Part shown: positions 28,028 to 37,758 of the stretch, piece by piece
Layout: each line of letters begins with the position of its first letter
Position numbering within the stretch: the stretch's first letter is position 1
Assembly (NCBI RefSeq): GCF_017377575.1
Contig: NZ_JAFREM010000008.1
Coordinates: 121,988 to 185,987, forward strand
Source: Candidatus Enterococcus moelleringii
GTDB lineage: Bacteria; Bacillota; Bacilli; Lactobacillales; Enterococcaceae
Direction of reading: 5' to 3'
DNA length: 64,000 bases
Made by a program: the position numbers and the translations under genes
The notes under the pieces: model-generated
The model's input: only the letters and a program-made list of their open reading frames with translations
Told to the model about the DNA's origin: nothing
Databases searched by the model: none

Positions 28028-28963
28028 ATGAAACCATTAATCGAAGTTACGCAATTAACCAAAGCCTATGATAAAAAAGAAGTCCTGCATGGCATCACTT
28101 TTGAAATCAAACAAGGGGAGATTCTGTGCTTGCTAGGTCCAAACGGCGCGGCAAAAAGTACCACCATCAACATGCTATGTGGTTCACTGAGTTTTGACCA
28201 AGGGAAAATTCTCTACAAAGGTCAATCCATCCAGCAGCAAAAGAAGGCTTTTAAAGCCGAGCTCGGGATGGTGCCGCAGGATTTGGCGATTTATGAAGAC
28301 TTAAGCGCTGAGCAGAATGTCCGTTTTTTTGCTTCATTATATGGACTGAAGGGGGAAGCCTTGAAAGAAGGCATTAACTTTGCTTTAGAATCCGTGGGTC
28401 TATTGGAACACCGCAAAGAAAAGGCTCGGACATTTTCCGGCGGGATGAAGCGGCGCTTGAATATTGCCTGTGCGATCGCCCATCATCCGACGCTCTTGAT
28501 CATGGATGAGCCAACAGTCGGCATCGATCCTCAATCCCGCAATCATATCTTGCAATCAATTCGAAAGATGCAGACTGCTGGTATGACGATCCTCTACACG
28601 ACTCACTATATGGAGGAGGTAGAAGAAATCTCCACCCGGATTATTATCATGGACCATGGTTCTATTATCGCAGAAGGGACCAAAGAGGAGTTGAAGGGCA
28701 AAAATCAAGAACGAAAAATTCTGGTTGAATTGGAAAATCCCCATGCTCAGACCTTTGATGACTTTTATCAAATTGAAGGGATCAAAGACATCTCCCTTTC
28801 CCAAAATAATTTGACCATTACGGCCATTAAAGGAATCGAAAATTTGGATCATATTATTCAGTCCTTGCTGCAACGCAAAGAAAAAATCCAAAATATTGCG
28901 ATCCAAACCGACAATTTAGAGACCGTCTTTCTTGATTTGACAGGACGCTCGCTAAGAGACTAG
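28028..28963 (+). CDS. ABC-2 type exporter, ATP-binding protein with altered Walker A
   Basis: 311 residues. Signature FSGGMKRRLNIACAIAHHP, Walker B LLIMDEPTVGIDPQSR and H-loop YTTHYMEE are all normal, but Walker A reads GPNGAAKST where GPNGAGKST is expected (GCA codon for the glycine). Start at ATG 28028 with GGAGG upstream; the frame extends farther left without support. Forms an exporter with the two permeases that follow; substrate unknown, drug/peptide-type by family. Confidence 0.88.
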   Translation: MKPLIEVTQLTKAYDKKEVLHGITFEIKQGEILCLLGPNGAAKSTTINMLCGSLSFDQGKILYKGQSIQQQKKAFKAELGMVPQDLAIYEDLSAEQNVRFFASLYGLKGEALKEGINFALESVGLLEHRKEKARTFSGGMKRRLNIACAIAHHPTLLIMDEPTVGIDPQSRNHILQSIRKMQTAGMTILYTTHYMEEVEEISTRIIIMDHGSIIAEGTKEELKGKNQERKILVELENPHAQTFDDFYQIEGIKDISLSQNNLTITAIKGIENLDHIIQSLLQRKEKIQNIAIQTDNLETVFLDLTGRSLRD

Positions 28964-28978
28964 GAAGGAGGAAAAAGA

Positions 28979-29719
28979 ATGTACCGTTTTGGAAAAATGC
29001 TGCAACGAGACTTTATGAATCTATTAATGAATCCAACCTGGCTGATGTTTTGCCTAGGATTTCCTTTTTTGCTGGTGACGATCATCGGCTTCATGACCAA
29101 TGGGTTATATGGCGCTAGCTTCACTAGCTACGATTATTATGGAGTCACGTTGATGTTCTACTCAGCCTTGTACACTGGCACGTTTTCGGCGAATAGCTTC
29201 ATGGAGGAACGGATCAAACAAGCCAATCTCCGCAGCCTTTATACACCCATTAGCCAGTGGGAAATCCCGTTAGCTAAGACACTGGCAACCTTTTTATATA
29301 CGTTGATTTTCTATACCTTCATTGGCGGGATATTGATGATTTTATTCCAAGTAAATTACGGAACAGAAATCTTCAAACTGTGGCTGCTATTTGCCGGTAT
29401 CAATTTTGCCAGCAGCAGTCTAGGTGTATTAATGTGCTGCATCTTCAAAAGTGAGGGCGTAGCCAATCAGATTCTGAGTATTATTACTAACGTGATCGCC
29501 ATTACTGCAGGTCTGCTATTCCCTGCGGCCGCTCTAGGCGAAACATTTTCAAAAATCAGCCAGGCATTGCCTTTATCCAAGGTGATTCAAGTTGCTTTCC
29601 AGCTGATTTATGACAACAACAGCCAGAACTTTTTGCTTACCCTAGCTGGAATCGCTGCCCTATCACTGATTCTGGTTTTCGCTTCACAAATGACGTTTAA
29701 AGGAGAGGCTTATTTATGA
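28979..29719 (+). CDS. ABC-2 type permease
   Basis: 246 residues with six membrane helices and the ABC-2 pattern (SFMEERIKQANLRSLYTPISQWEIPLAKTLATFLYTLIF). Fifteen bases after the ATPase gene and overlapping the next permease by four bases (ATGA). Confidence 0.85.
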   Translation: MYRFGKMLQRDFMNLLMNPTWLMFCLGFPFLLVTIIGFMTNGLYGASFTSYDYYGVTLMFYSALYTGTFSANSFMEERIKQANLRSLYTPISQWEIPLAKTLATFLYTLIFYTFIGGILMILFQVNYGTEIFKLWLLFAGINFASSSLGVLMCCIFKSEGVANQILSIITNVIAITAGLLFPAAALGETFSKISQALPLSKVIQVAFQLIYDNNSQNFLLTLAGIAALSLILVFASQMTFKGEAYL

Positions 29720-30678
29720 GAGAACTGCTGAGAAATCATTTATTAAGAGCTCAGGAAAAAAGTGCCCGCCTGCTAATGATGGTGGGGCTAATCGTAGTGG
29801 CCTTTGTGTTGGCCTTGTTTCTAAACAAGCATACCCAAGCTACCTTGAACATAGCTGTTGTGGGAGATAATCCAATCACTGTTCAATCTGATTCAGTAAA
29901 AATCACGGAACTAAAAACGGCTCCGCCAAAATCTGAGCTGATAGCAGGAAGCTATGATGCGGTAGTCGATTTTTCCAAAGGGACACCTAAAATTACTACG
30001 TTGAAAAATCAAGAATTTAAAGATCAACTCCAAACGATGCTTTCAGGTGGCAGCGAGAACATGACTTCAACCACCAAAAAACTAAGCAAAGCATCCCGGA
30101 TTTTAGGCTATATTTTGATGTTCTTATTGATGGCAGGAGTAACGAATACGTTTGTTTTTACTGAGGACAAAGAACAGCACCTGATGGAACGGATGATTGC
30201 CAGCGGACTTTCACAAGGCAAGCTGTTTATATCTTATGTCGTTTTTCTATTTAGTTTACTATTTATCCCGACCTTTCTGATCTTTATTCTGGCCGACACC
30301 GTGTTCTCCGTTAACCTAGGCATGTCCCTAGCAAATTATGGACTTTTGATTGGAATAATTTGTCTGATTGGCACCAGCTTTGCTTTATGCAACGCGGCCT
30401 TTTTCAAAGACGGGGACCAGGCCAGCATGATTGGCTCAATGATATTAGTAATCACCAGTTTGGTTTCTGGAAGTTTCTTTTCCTTAAGTAATGAAGAAAC
30501 TTGGTGGAATGGTATAATCAAGGTGCTACCGCAAAAACAATTTTTGCAACTGGTCGAGTACGTCAGCGGCGGCGAAAGCTTCCGCAGCAACTATCTGGTA
30601 ATTGTTTACCTGCTGGTGCTGAGCGGCATCTTCTTATTGATCGCCATCACAAAAAATCGCCGAACGTACTTACGATAG
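29716..30678 (+). CDS. ABC-2 type permease, YhgE/DrrB-like with extracellular loop
   Basis: 320 residues: one N-terminal membrane helix, an extracellular domain of about 90 residues, then five helices with EDKEQHLMERMIASGLSQGKLFISYVVF. This arrangement matches ABC-2 permeases of the YadH/YhaP kind. Partner of the preceding permease. Confidence 0.85.
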   Translation: MRELLRNHLLRAQEKSARLLMMVGLIVVAFVLALFLNKHTQATLNIAVVGDNPITVQSDSVKITELKTAPPKSELIAGSYDAVVDFSKGTPKITTLKNQEFKDQLQTMLSGGSENMTSTTKKLSKASRILGYILMFLLMAGVTNTFVFTEDKEQHLMERMIASGLSQGKLFISYVVFLFSLLFIPTFLIFILADTVFSVNLGMSLANYGLLIGIICLIGTSFALCNAAFFKDGDQASMIGSMILVITSLVSGSFFSLSNEETWWNGIIKVLPQKQFLQLVEYVSGGESFRSNYLVIVYLLVLSGIFLLIAITKNRRTYLR

Positions 30679-30712
30679 CTAAAAAATGAGAAACTACTGA
30701 AAGGACCACTCT

Positions 30713-33271
30713 ATGGATAAATTAGTCAGCAGCCGCATCACGTCTCCTGTGTTAAAAAAGAACAGCATCACTAGAGCTGGTTTGATCAGAAAAATCGAAA
30801 AAGGCTTTGATAAAAAAGTGCTGGTGTTAGAAGCCGGAGCCGGTCATGGCAAAACCTCAGCCTTAAGAAAAGCCTTGAACAGCTTGGCGGAAAATCAGTG
30901 GTGCTGGTTAAGCTTAGCCGATGACAGCAACGTTCCCACTACTTTTTGGAGCTATGTGCTGGAAAGCATCAGCCCTTATTTGGCTACAGAAAAGGCTGCG
31001 GCTTATGATTACTTCCAGCAGTGTCTGCAGGAAGACAGCTTTACCGATTTTGCGCTGTTCTTACTAGACTTAATACAACCGGATCAGGAGCTGTATCTTG
31101 TCTTGGATGATTTCCATTTTGTGACTGCCCAGCCGGTGGTGGATTCGCTGGATGCCTTTATTGCAGCAATGCCGAAGAATCTGCATCTGGTTTTGATCAC
31201 TCGCTATAAACCGGCTGTCTATTTGGGACAATTAATGCTGGAGCAAGATCTGTACTACCTCACGGAAAAAGATTTTCTGTTGTCAGATTTGGAGGCCAAT
31301 GAGCTGATCACCTTGAACGGCCTTGGCAATCTGTCTTTAGAAATGCGCCAAGGCTTGGTTGCAAAAGCCGATGGTTGGTTAGGCGGCCTGCAGCTGTTAT
31401 TGCTGTCCAGTGACTTTTCTAACCAGCAGGGCAGCGGACAGGCCAAACGAATCATTTCGGATTATTTAGCCAAAGAAATCTTAGACAAGCTGCCAGAGAA
31501 GGAACGTAATTTCCTGGTTCAAACGGCGTATTACCCTTTTGTTTTTGCTGAGCTAAGCCAGGCCTTTTTCCCGGAGATTGTTTATTCAGAGATGCTGCGG
31601 AAATTGCAGGAGCAGAACTTGATGCTGACGGTGTTAAGCGGAGAAAAGGAACGCTTCACCTATCATCCATTGTTGAGAGAAGCCTTTGTGGAACGCTTCT
31701 TGCAGCAGCCGCAATCGGAAATTAATGCCCAGTTAACGATTAGCGCGGCGGTTTTTCAAGAAGCCGGCTATTTAGATGATTGTTTAGGCTTGCTATTGGA
31801 GCTGAAGGAATACCCCAAATTAATGGAAATCCTTCTGAACCAGCCGCAAAATCTGCGTACGACTTTTTATATCCAGCAGGTGCCAGATGCGATTGCGATT
31901 AAAAACATCGATTTCGCTATACAGAAATTATTCTATTATTACATCCGCTTGGATTACCAAAAGCTGGAAGAAATACTGGGCGAATTGGAGAAAAATTATC
32001 CCGATCTGCAAGAAATGGGTGCTTTTGACGGCATGTGGCTGCTCTTAGGAACGGAATTTTATAAGGGGCAAAGTACCATGATTGCCAAAGGAGATATTAT
32101 TTCTTTACCGGTAAATAACGTGTCAAAGGCTTTTTTGTGTTTGAAGTGCGCCATGGTATTTTACTATGACAATGACTTCCGCCAAGCGCTGGATTATGTG
32201 GAGGAAAGCCGCACCTTAAATCGCAACAGCGGCAATTTCTTTATCAGCTATATGAATCAGACCTTTCTGGCGCAAATTTATGAAGAGATCGGAGACTTTG
32301 AACAAAGCCTTCGCTTGTTGTCTGGCACCTATGATCAGCTGGATCATTTCAGTGACGATGCCAAAGAAACCGTCAACTATCACTTAAGCTTTGAGTTGAC
32401 GATCACCGGTATCTATTTGAAAAAAATGGCGCTCACTGAAGCCGAAGCAGCGCTAGAAAAATTAGCACGACAAAAGCATCCTCATATGCGGGCTTCCTAT
32501 CTCTACAATTATGCAGAATTGATGTATTTAAAGGATGAACAGAAAGCGGCTTTAGAAGCGGTTCAGCAGCTGCTTATGACGGACTATTATAAAAATCCGA
32601 GGCTAACCTCTGGACTATATCGCTACGTGCTGAAAAATGATCAGTTGTCTGCTGAAAAACAAGAGAATTATATTGCCGATTACCAGCAAGAAAAAAAGCT
32701 GTCTATCAGCAATACCTTATTTTACGGCATGCTGCTGTCGGCCAGAGATCAAAATCAGCAAGCCATGGAAGTCACGAATCACTTGTTGGAAATCAGCCGC
32801 AAGGAGCGGATCTATCTACGGATCATCGGCGCTGATTTACTGAAAATCGAGCTGCTTCTAAAGGCACAGTCCCTAAACAAACGGATGATTCGCGATTTAT
32901 ACCACGAAGCCATCCATTATGGTAACGAGTACGAAATCCTAAACGAGTTTTTCATTTATCGTAAAGAGATAGACCGGTTGATCAAAGAGATGGGGAATGA
33001 GTTGATGGAAAACTTTGACACAGAAGAACGCCATTTCCATCAGAAAATTCTCAGACTCCTGGAGCTGGATGAAGTAACAATACTAAGTCACCGGGAAATG
33101 GATGTCTTAAACGAGCTGGCGCTAGGACTAACTAATAAAGAGATTTCCGCTAAGCTCTATATTTCTGTAGCAACTACTAAGACGCATATATTGAATATCT
33201 ATCGCAAGCTGGAGGTTAATTCTCGGGTGCAGGCGATAGAAGAGGCGCGGCGGATTGGGATATTGGATTGA
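30713..33271 (+). CDS. MalT-like LuxR-family regulator (LAL type)
   Basis: 852 residues: N-terminal ATPase of the STAND/LAL class with Walker A AGAGHGKTSAL (about 42-52) and Walker B LYLVLDDFHFV, a TPR-like helical middle (about 350-750), and a C-terminal LuxR HTH (LSHREMDVLNELALGLTNKEISAKLYISVATTKTHILNIYRKL, about 785-830). Such proteins are ATP-dependent activators triggered by an inducer. Lies 34 bases after the ABC permeases and could sense or respond to their substrate, since no terminator is seen between. Confidence 0.9.
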   Translation: MDKLVSSRITSPVLKKNSITRAGLIRKIEKGFDKKVLVLEAGAGHGKTSALRKALNSLAENQWCWLSLADDSNVPTTFWSYVLESISPYLATEKAAAYDYFQQCLQEDSFTDFALFLLDLIQPDQELYLVLDDFHFVTAQPVVDSLDAFIAAMPKNLHLVLITRYKPAVYLGQLMLEQDLYYLTEKDFLLSDLEANELITLNGLGNLSLEMRQGLVAKADGWLGGLQLLLLSSDFSNQQGSGQAKRIISDYLAKEILDKLPEKERNFLVQTAYYPFVFAELSQAFFPEIVYSEMLRKLQEQNLMLTVLSGEKERFTYHPLLREAFVERFLQQPQSEINAQLTISAAVFQEAGYLDDCLGLLLELKEYPKLMEILLNQPQNLRTTFYIQQVPDAIAIKNIDFAIQKLFYYYIRLDYQKLEEILGELEKNYPDLQEMGAFDGMWLLLGTEFYKGQSTMIAKGDIISLPVNNVSKAFLCLKCAMVFYYDNDFRQALDYVEESRTLNRNSGNFFISYMNQTFLAQIYEEIGDFEQSLRLLSGTYDQLDHFSDDAKETVNYHLSFELTITGIYLKKMALTEAEAALEKLARQKHPHMRASYLYNYAELMYLKDEQKAALEAVQQLLMTDYYKNPRLTSGLYRYVLKNDQLSAEKQENYIADYQQEKKLSISNTLFYGMLLSARDQNQQAMEVTNHLLEISRKERIYLRIIGADLLKIELLLKAQSLNKRMIRDLYHEAIHYGNEYEILNEFFIYRKEIDRLIKEMGNELMENFDTEERHFHQKILRLLELDEVTILSHREMDVLNELALGLTNKEISAKLYISVATTKTHILNIYRKLEVNSRVQAIEEARRIGILD

Positions 33272-33339
33272 TGAGCCCTTGGTGGAATTTCAAGATTAAA
33301 TGAAAGACTAAAATGAACTAAAAGCTAGGAGTTGATAAC

Positions 33340-33882
33340 TTGAAGTACTTTATCGCGGACACTCACTTCTATCACGAAGCCATCATCGAATTCAGCCATC
33401 GGCCTTTTCGTGATGTGGGGGAGATGAACAAGCAGCTGATCAAAAATTGGAATAGTGTTGTGAAGTCTCCCAAGGATGAAGTCTACATTTTAGGCGATTT
33501 TCTTTATCAAGGGGATGGAGAGCAGGCTAATGCAATCCTAAAACAGTTGCGTGGGAGAAAATACTTAATTAAAGGCAATCACGAGCAGTATTTGAATGAC
33601 GAAAACTTTGACCATTCCTTGTATGAATGGGTGAAGGACTACTATTCCTTCAAATACAACAAACGAAAATTTGTCTTATTTCACTATCCGATGCTGGAAT
33701 GGGACGGTTATTACAATCGCGCAATCCACCTGTACGGCCATGTCCACCATACAAGAACCGATTTTTTCAATGGAACACTAGGCCCAAACGCTATGAATGT
33801 CGGTGTAGATATGATCGACTATAAACCAATCAGCATTGACGAAGTAGTGACTATTGTAAACGAAAGAGAAATGTCTTGGTAA
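33340..33882 (+). CDS. Calcineurin-like metallophosphoesterase
   Basis: 180 residues with the binuclear metal motifs in order: ADTHFYHE (D-x-H), GDFLYQG (GD), KGNHEQY (GNHE), HYPML and YGHVHHTR (GHVH). Related to small YfcE/MJ0936-like phosphoesterases. TTG start with AGGAG eight bases before. Substrate unknown. Confidence 0.88.
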   Translation: MKYFIADTHFYHEAIIEFSHRPFRDVGEMNKQLIKNWNSVVKSPKDEVYILGDFLYQGDGEQANAILKQLRGRKYLIKGNHEQYLNDENFDHSLYEWVKDYYSFKYNKRKFVLFHYPMLEWDGYYNRAIHLYGHVHHTRTDFFNGTLGPNAMNVGVDMIDYKPISIDEVVTIVNEREMSW

Positions 33883-33894
33883 TTACCAAACTCT

Positions 33895-33929
33895 ACACCT
33901 GCGAGTGCTCAATTTCGCAGGTGTTTTTT
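33895..33929 (+). terminator. Terminator after phosphoesterase (CACCTGCGA family)
   Basis: ACACCTGCGA (33895-33904) pairs perfectly with TCGCAGGTGT (33915-33924), then T5. Similar CACCTGCGAA-type hairpins occur at 39303, 56921 and 57058. Confidence 0.9.
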
Positions 33930-33948
33930 ACAATCCCCCCACAACTTC

Positions 33949-34407
33949 CTATTCAATCCTCATTTCAACTCTTCCAGTAAACCCCTCGCCTTCAATCCCA
34001 AAGTAATTACCACCGTCGGGAAGGGTAAGTTCTTCTATATAAGTACCGCTACCTTCCATCAATACGATCGGTTCATTACTTCCAGAAAGCCAAAAGACTT
34101 TTGCCGTGCCGTCAGTCACCGTTAAAGTACAGGTGATAGTTATATCTTTACCGGCTGCTCTTTCAATAGCGGTACCGCCGAAAATATACTCGGTGGTAGA
34201 GGCATCTTCGTAATTGGCGGTGTAAGTTCCTGTGTAATCATCAATACCTGTTTCACGTTGTCCTGTTAGCTGATAGTTTTTGGTTAATTCGGTGGAGCCT
34301 GCGAGTTGGATCGCCTGATTATAATGACCCAGGATCTGGTCTTTACTGCAGCCATTCAAGGCAAGACAGCCGAAAATCATCAAGGGTAATACTAGACTTT
34401 TTTTCAT
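33949..34407 (-). CDS. Lipoprotein, last gene of the LanFEG-like operon
   Basis: 152 residues; signal peptide with lipobox LNGC (Cys near 20), then a beta-rich extracellular domain (GTYTANYEDASTTEYIFGGTAIERAAGKDITITCTLTVTDGTAKVFWLSG). Starts eight bases after the permease stop, so translation is probably coupled. Position suggests a membrane-anchored immunity or sensing protein analogous to LanI lipoproteins, but sequence similarity was not recognised. Confidence 0.75.
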   Translation of the reverse strand: MKKSLVLPLMIFGCLALNGCSKDQILGHYNQAIQLAGSTELTKNYQLTGQRETGIDDYTGTYTANYEDASTTEYIFGGTAIERAAGKDITITCTLTVTDGTAKVFWLSGSNEPIVLMEGSGTYIEELTLPDGGNYFGIEGEGFTGRVEMRIE

Positions 34408-34414
34408 CACCTCA

Positions 34415-35197
34415 TCACCAGCCTTTCTTAGGCGCAGCCTGCTTCACGCGTTTCTTAGCAGTCGCTTTAGGCTCTTTATTTTTCCCGACAGCAATCATTA
34501 ATGCTGCTACTCCGACTACTAGCAGGAGACTTAAGGCACACAGCCCGCTATTCCAATGAACGGTCGGATCGTAGCTGCGGTAGCCGATCAAACCCAGGCT
34601 GGCGGTAATCGGATAGAGATTGGCTATAGTCATGTTACCGGCTGCAAACATCCCGCCATACCCATAGACAAAGGCAACAATCACCCCGATCAGCATGCTC
34701 CCGGACCTTCTGCTGGTCAGCACAATAATCGGCAGCACCGCTAAATACAAAAGGAAATTGCTTAAAGTCATCTGAATCAGTGATTGAAATGCCAAGCCTA
34801 CAGTAAATCCTGGAAATCCGGCAAAGAATTCCGCCGCAATCGTGAACAACGCACAGACCACCCCTAAGAAAATCGACAGAGCGCCGCACAAAATCAGCTT
34901 TCCCACCAGTAATCGCTTGAAAGAAATCGGGATCACCTGAATGTTCTTCAAGGTATCATCCTTTTGCTCCCGGGAAATGATATAGCCGGCAATCAGCGTA
35001 ATGCACATGGGAAAGATCGTGGACATATTATTTTTGATAACCTGTTCGGACAAGTAAGCATAATCCCAGAAGGAACCGTCATTGGCCATCGAAGTAAATA
35101 AGGTCAGCAATACAGAAAGCAGCATCAGGGCAACGCCTGCCCACAGGATATGGTATCTTTTCAACTTTAGGAACTCTGTTTTCACGATAACGATCAT
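34415..35197 (-). CDS. Lantibiotic-immunity-type ABC permease (LanG/MutG-like)
   Basis: 260 residues, six membrane helices; FLKLKRYHILWAG start and REQKDDTLKNIQVIPISFKRLLVGKLI loop are typical of the LanE/LanG permeases. Start at 35197 after GGAGAGGAG; the open frame upstream belongs to another reading frame of the neighbouring permease. Second permease of the transporter. Confidence 0.85.
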   Translation of the reverse strand: MIVIVKTEFLKLKRYHILWAGVALMLLSVLLTLFTSMANDGSFWDYAYLSEQVIKNNMSTIFPMCITLIAGYIISREQKDDTLKNIQVIPISFKRLLVGKLILCGALSIFLGVVCALFTIAAEFFAGFPGFTVGLAFQSLIQMTLSNFLLYLAVLPIIVLTSRRSGSMLIGVIVAFVYGYGGMFAAGNMTIANLYPITASLGLIGYRSYDPTVHWNSGLCALSLLLVVGVAALMIAVGKNKEPKATAKKRVKQAAPKKGW

Positions 35198-35199
35198 GA

Positions 35200-35994
35200 T
35201 TATTCTCCTCTCCGTTTGTAAAGCTGGGCGATGACAACTACCGATAGCAGACCCATGATACCTAGGGTGAAAACAACTTGAAAAGTGGAGGGGATTAGTC
35301 CCTTCATTTGTACCAAGTCCATCGTAATCCCGTGGACATCCATATCGCCAGCGCTCCAAAAAGTGGTTAACGGCGTAGGCAGCAGCCATAAAACAGCCTT
35401 TGGCAGCGCATCAAACAATGAGGTGGCACTCAGATTTAAGACACTGTAAAAGACACATAAAAGAATCGAAAAAATGTAGGTTTTGCTGAAGAACACGACT
35501 AGGACCACTAGTGGCAAGGTTCCGGCGGTAATAAACATACCTGTTTCCACCGCCAACCATAGTTTGTAAGCCAGCCCGTTTACCTCTAAGGTCACAGTTC
35601 CGCAAAGAACCGTAGCGATGGTTGATGCGAAGCAAAAGAGGATGCCAAAAAGAAATAACACCAAGATTTTTGCGATGACCATTTTTGTGCTGGTAACGGG
35701 AATCGTGCGAATGTTTTTGAAGGTATCGTTGTCTCTTTCCATGAAGAACAGCAGCGCGGCAATCACGCCTAGGATGCAGGGGAGGAGAAATTGAATCCCG
35801 TAGCCTAAGACCATATTAAAAAGTCCATCGAAAGCCTCCGACTTGTCCAGATAGCGTTCCAGCATAGCCGGAGTGGTCATTAAGTAGGTTAACGGAATAG
35901 GAAACATTAAGGCTGCCAGCACCACTAGCAGAATGAATTTTCTACGCTTCAATTTCCACCATTCACAGCGAATCAGTTTAAGCAAGTCCTTCAC
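35200..35994 (-). CDS. Lantibiotic-immunity-type ABC permease (LanE/MutE-like)
   Basis: 264 residues, six membrane helices; IRCEWWKLKRRKFILLVVLAALMFPIP and ERDNDTFKNIRTIPVTSTKMVIAKIL resemble its partner at 34415, as expected of the LanE/LanG pair. Overlaps the ATPase gene by 17 bases. Confidence 0.87.
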   Translation of the reverse strand: MKDLLKLIRCEWWKLKRRKFILLVVLAALMFPIPLTYLMTTPAMLERYLDKSEAFDGLFNMVLGYGIQFLLPCILGVIAALLFFMERDNDTFKNIRTIPVTSTKMVIAKILVLFLFGILFCFASTIATVLCGTVTLEVNGLAYKLWLAVETGMFITAGTLPLVVLVVFFSKTYIFSILLCVFYSVLNLSATSLFDALPKAVLWLLPTPLTTFWSAGDMDVHGITMDLVQMKGLIPSTFQVVFTLGIMGLLSVVVIAQLYKRRGE

Positions 35995-36901
35995 CCCCGG
36001 TCACTCGCTTGAAGTAATCTTCAAGGGTATCCACGCACAAGTGAGCTTCAGAAACCTCCAAGCCGTTTTGGATAAAGGCCCGATTAAGCAGGCCGACAGG
36101 CAGATTTGCACCCAGCAGCTTAAGGTTGTGGTGATCACAAATTTCAAAATTGTTAGTGTGCAAGACGCCCGCTGCGATTTGCGCCGCTTTTGAACTATCC
36201 GAGACTTCAAAATGAACATAGCGGTGGTTTTTTTGTTCCAACTCAGCCAGACTTCCTTCTTCCAACAAAACGCCATTATGGATGATCCCAATATCATCTG
36301 CCAGCAGGGCAATTTCTGATAAAATATGGCTGGAAATCAAAATGGTTTTTCCTTGAATATCACAAAGTTCGCGGATAAACGAACGGATCTCGGCTATGCC
36401 GATCGGGTCAAGTCCGTTGATCGGTTCATCTAGAATCAGCAGGTCAGGATTATGCATGACCGCCAAAGCAATCGCTAAACGCTGCTTCATCCCCAATGAA
36501 TACTGGGAAAATAGTTTTTTGTCCCGATAGGGCAGTCCTACAAGCGCCAACGCTTCTTGAATACAGCGGCGGTTTTTGATTCCTCTCAGCTCAGCAAAAA
36601 TACGCAAATTCTCGGTAGCAGTGAGGTTAGGATAAAAACCTGGCGACTCGATCAAGCTGCCGATTTGGGGCAAAATATTCTCACTGTTTTTCTGCATATC
36701 TTTTCCCAAAATCCGCACCTTACCAGAGGTCGGTGTAGTCAGTCTCAGCAGCATTTTCATCGTGGTTGTTTTACCGGCGCCGTTTCTTCCCAACAAGCCA
36801 TAGATGCGGCCTTTTTTCACGTGCATATCCACCTCAGAAACACTGGCCTGGCTTCCGTATCGCTTCGTTAGTTTCGTTGTCTCAATCACATACTCACTCA
36901 T
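35978..36901 (-). CDS. Lantibiotic protection ABC transporter ATP-binding protein (LanF/BcrA type)
   Basis: 307 residues: Walker A GRNGAGKTTTMKML, the LanF-type E-loop IGSLIESPGFYPNLTATENLR in place of a Q-loop, signature YSLGMKQRLAIALA, Walker B LLILDEPINGLDP and H-loop SSHILSE. With the two permeases it is expected to expel or block a lantibiotic or bacitracin-like peptide at the membrane. No lanA/B/C/M genes are in the window, so it is a stand-alone resistance unit, under control of the divergent two-component system. Confidence 0.88.
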   Translation of the reverse strand: MSEYVIETTKLTKRYGSQASVSEVDMHVKKGRIYGLLGRNGAGKTTTMKMLLRLTTPTSGKVRILGKDMQKNSENILPQIGSLIESPGFYPNLTATENLRIFAELRGIKNRRCIQEALALVGLPYRDKKLFSQYSLGMKQRLAIALAVMHNPDLLILDEPINGLDPIGIAEIRSFIRELCDIQGKTILISSHILSEIALLADDIGIIHNGVLLEEGSLAELEQKNHRYVHFEVSDSSKAAQIAAGVLHTNNFEICDHHNLKLLGANLPVGLLNRAFIQNGLEVSEAHLCVDTLEDYFKRVTGGEGLA

Positions 36902-36946
36902 GGTGGGCCTCCTTCTTTCTTGGTACCTTTATTGTAGAGCACCCAC

Positions 36947-36990
36947 CTTGAGGGAACTTGCAGCCTGCCTTGAGATTACCTTGAGATTGC
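36947..36990. promoter_or_regulatory. Three direct repeats in the LanFEG/two-component intergenic region
   Basis: CTTGAGGGAAC (36947), CTTGAGATTAC (36969) and CTTGAGATTGC (36980) begin 22 and 11 bases apart, so they lie on one face of the helix as OmpR-family response regulators need. They sit just upstream of a minus-strand TACAAT box lacking a good -35, i.e. an activator-dependent promoter for the ABC operon. Confidence 0.7.
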
Positions 36991-37065
36991 AGGAGGAAAC
37001 AGATACAACACCCAAAATCAGTTGTATAATTATAGTAAAGATTAATGTGAAAGAAGGTGGCCGAA

Positions 37066-37758
37066 ATGAACAGCAAATCAATTTTAATCGTTGATGATGA
37101 GCTGGATCTATTAGTCATGCTTAAATCCATCTTTGAGCGAGCCGGATATACGCAAATTACGACCGTTTCTTCTGCCAAAGAAGCCCTCTACGTGTTAACG
37201 AAAAAAATGCCGGATATGATTATTTTGGATGTGATGATGCCTGAAATGGACGGCTTTGAGTTGCTTCAGGAAATCCGCGCCATCAGTAAAGTCCCTGTTC
37301 TGATGCTGACAGCCAAGGGGGAAGCCGAAGATCGTTTTGCTGGCTTTGAACTTGGTGCCGATGATTATCTGGTCAAACCGTTTCTGCCGAAGGAACTGCT
37401 ATTAAGGGTAGCCGCTATTTTAAAACGTTCGTACCCAGAAAGCAATCGGTTAATCGCCTTGGAGGGTGCCACTGTTGATTTGGATAAAGCTGAGGTTTTA
37501 AAAGGAGAGATGAGCATTCCCTTGACCGCCAAAGAGTATGCCATCTTCTTAAAGCTGGCCGAAAATGCCGGCCGGATTGTCACGATTGGGGCCTTATGTC
37601 AGACGGCCTGCGGTGACGTGTGGCAAGGATACGAAACGACATTGATGACTCACATTCGACACATCCGCGAGAAAATAGAAGCGAATCCCTCTGCGCCGGT
37701 GTCCCTGCAAACCGTTAGAGGACTGGGCTACAAATTGATCGTAAAGGGGGAGACGTGA
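37066..37758 (+). CDS. OmpR-family response regulator
   Basis: 230 residues: receiver domain with DD acidic pair (VDDELD), phosphorylated Asp in MIILDVMMPEMDGFELL (near 53), and the conserved K in DYLVKPF; C-terminal winged helix (LTAKEYAIFLKLAENAGRIVTIGALCQ...TLMTHIRHIREKIE). Start at ATG 37066 with AAGGTGG. Pairs with the kinase that follows. Confidence 0.92.
   Translation: MNSKSILIVDDELDLLVMLKSIFERAGYTQITTVSSAKEALYVLTKKMPDMIILDVMMPEMDGFELLQEIRAISKVPVLMLTAKGEAEDRFAGFELGADDYLVKPFLPKELLLRVAAILKRSYPESNRLIALEGATVDLDKAEVLKGEMSIPLTAKEYAIFLKLAENAGRIVTIGALCQTACGDVWQGYETTLMTHIRHIREKIEANPSAPVSLQTVRGLGYKLIVKGET

Noticed and set aside
34556..36951. Several plus-strand frames across the LanFEG-like operon
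   Set aside because: They are antisense shadows of clear ABC transporter genes.
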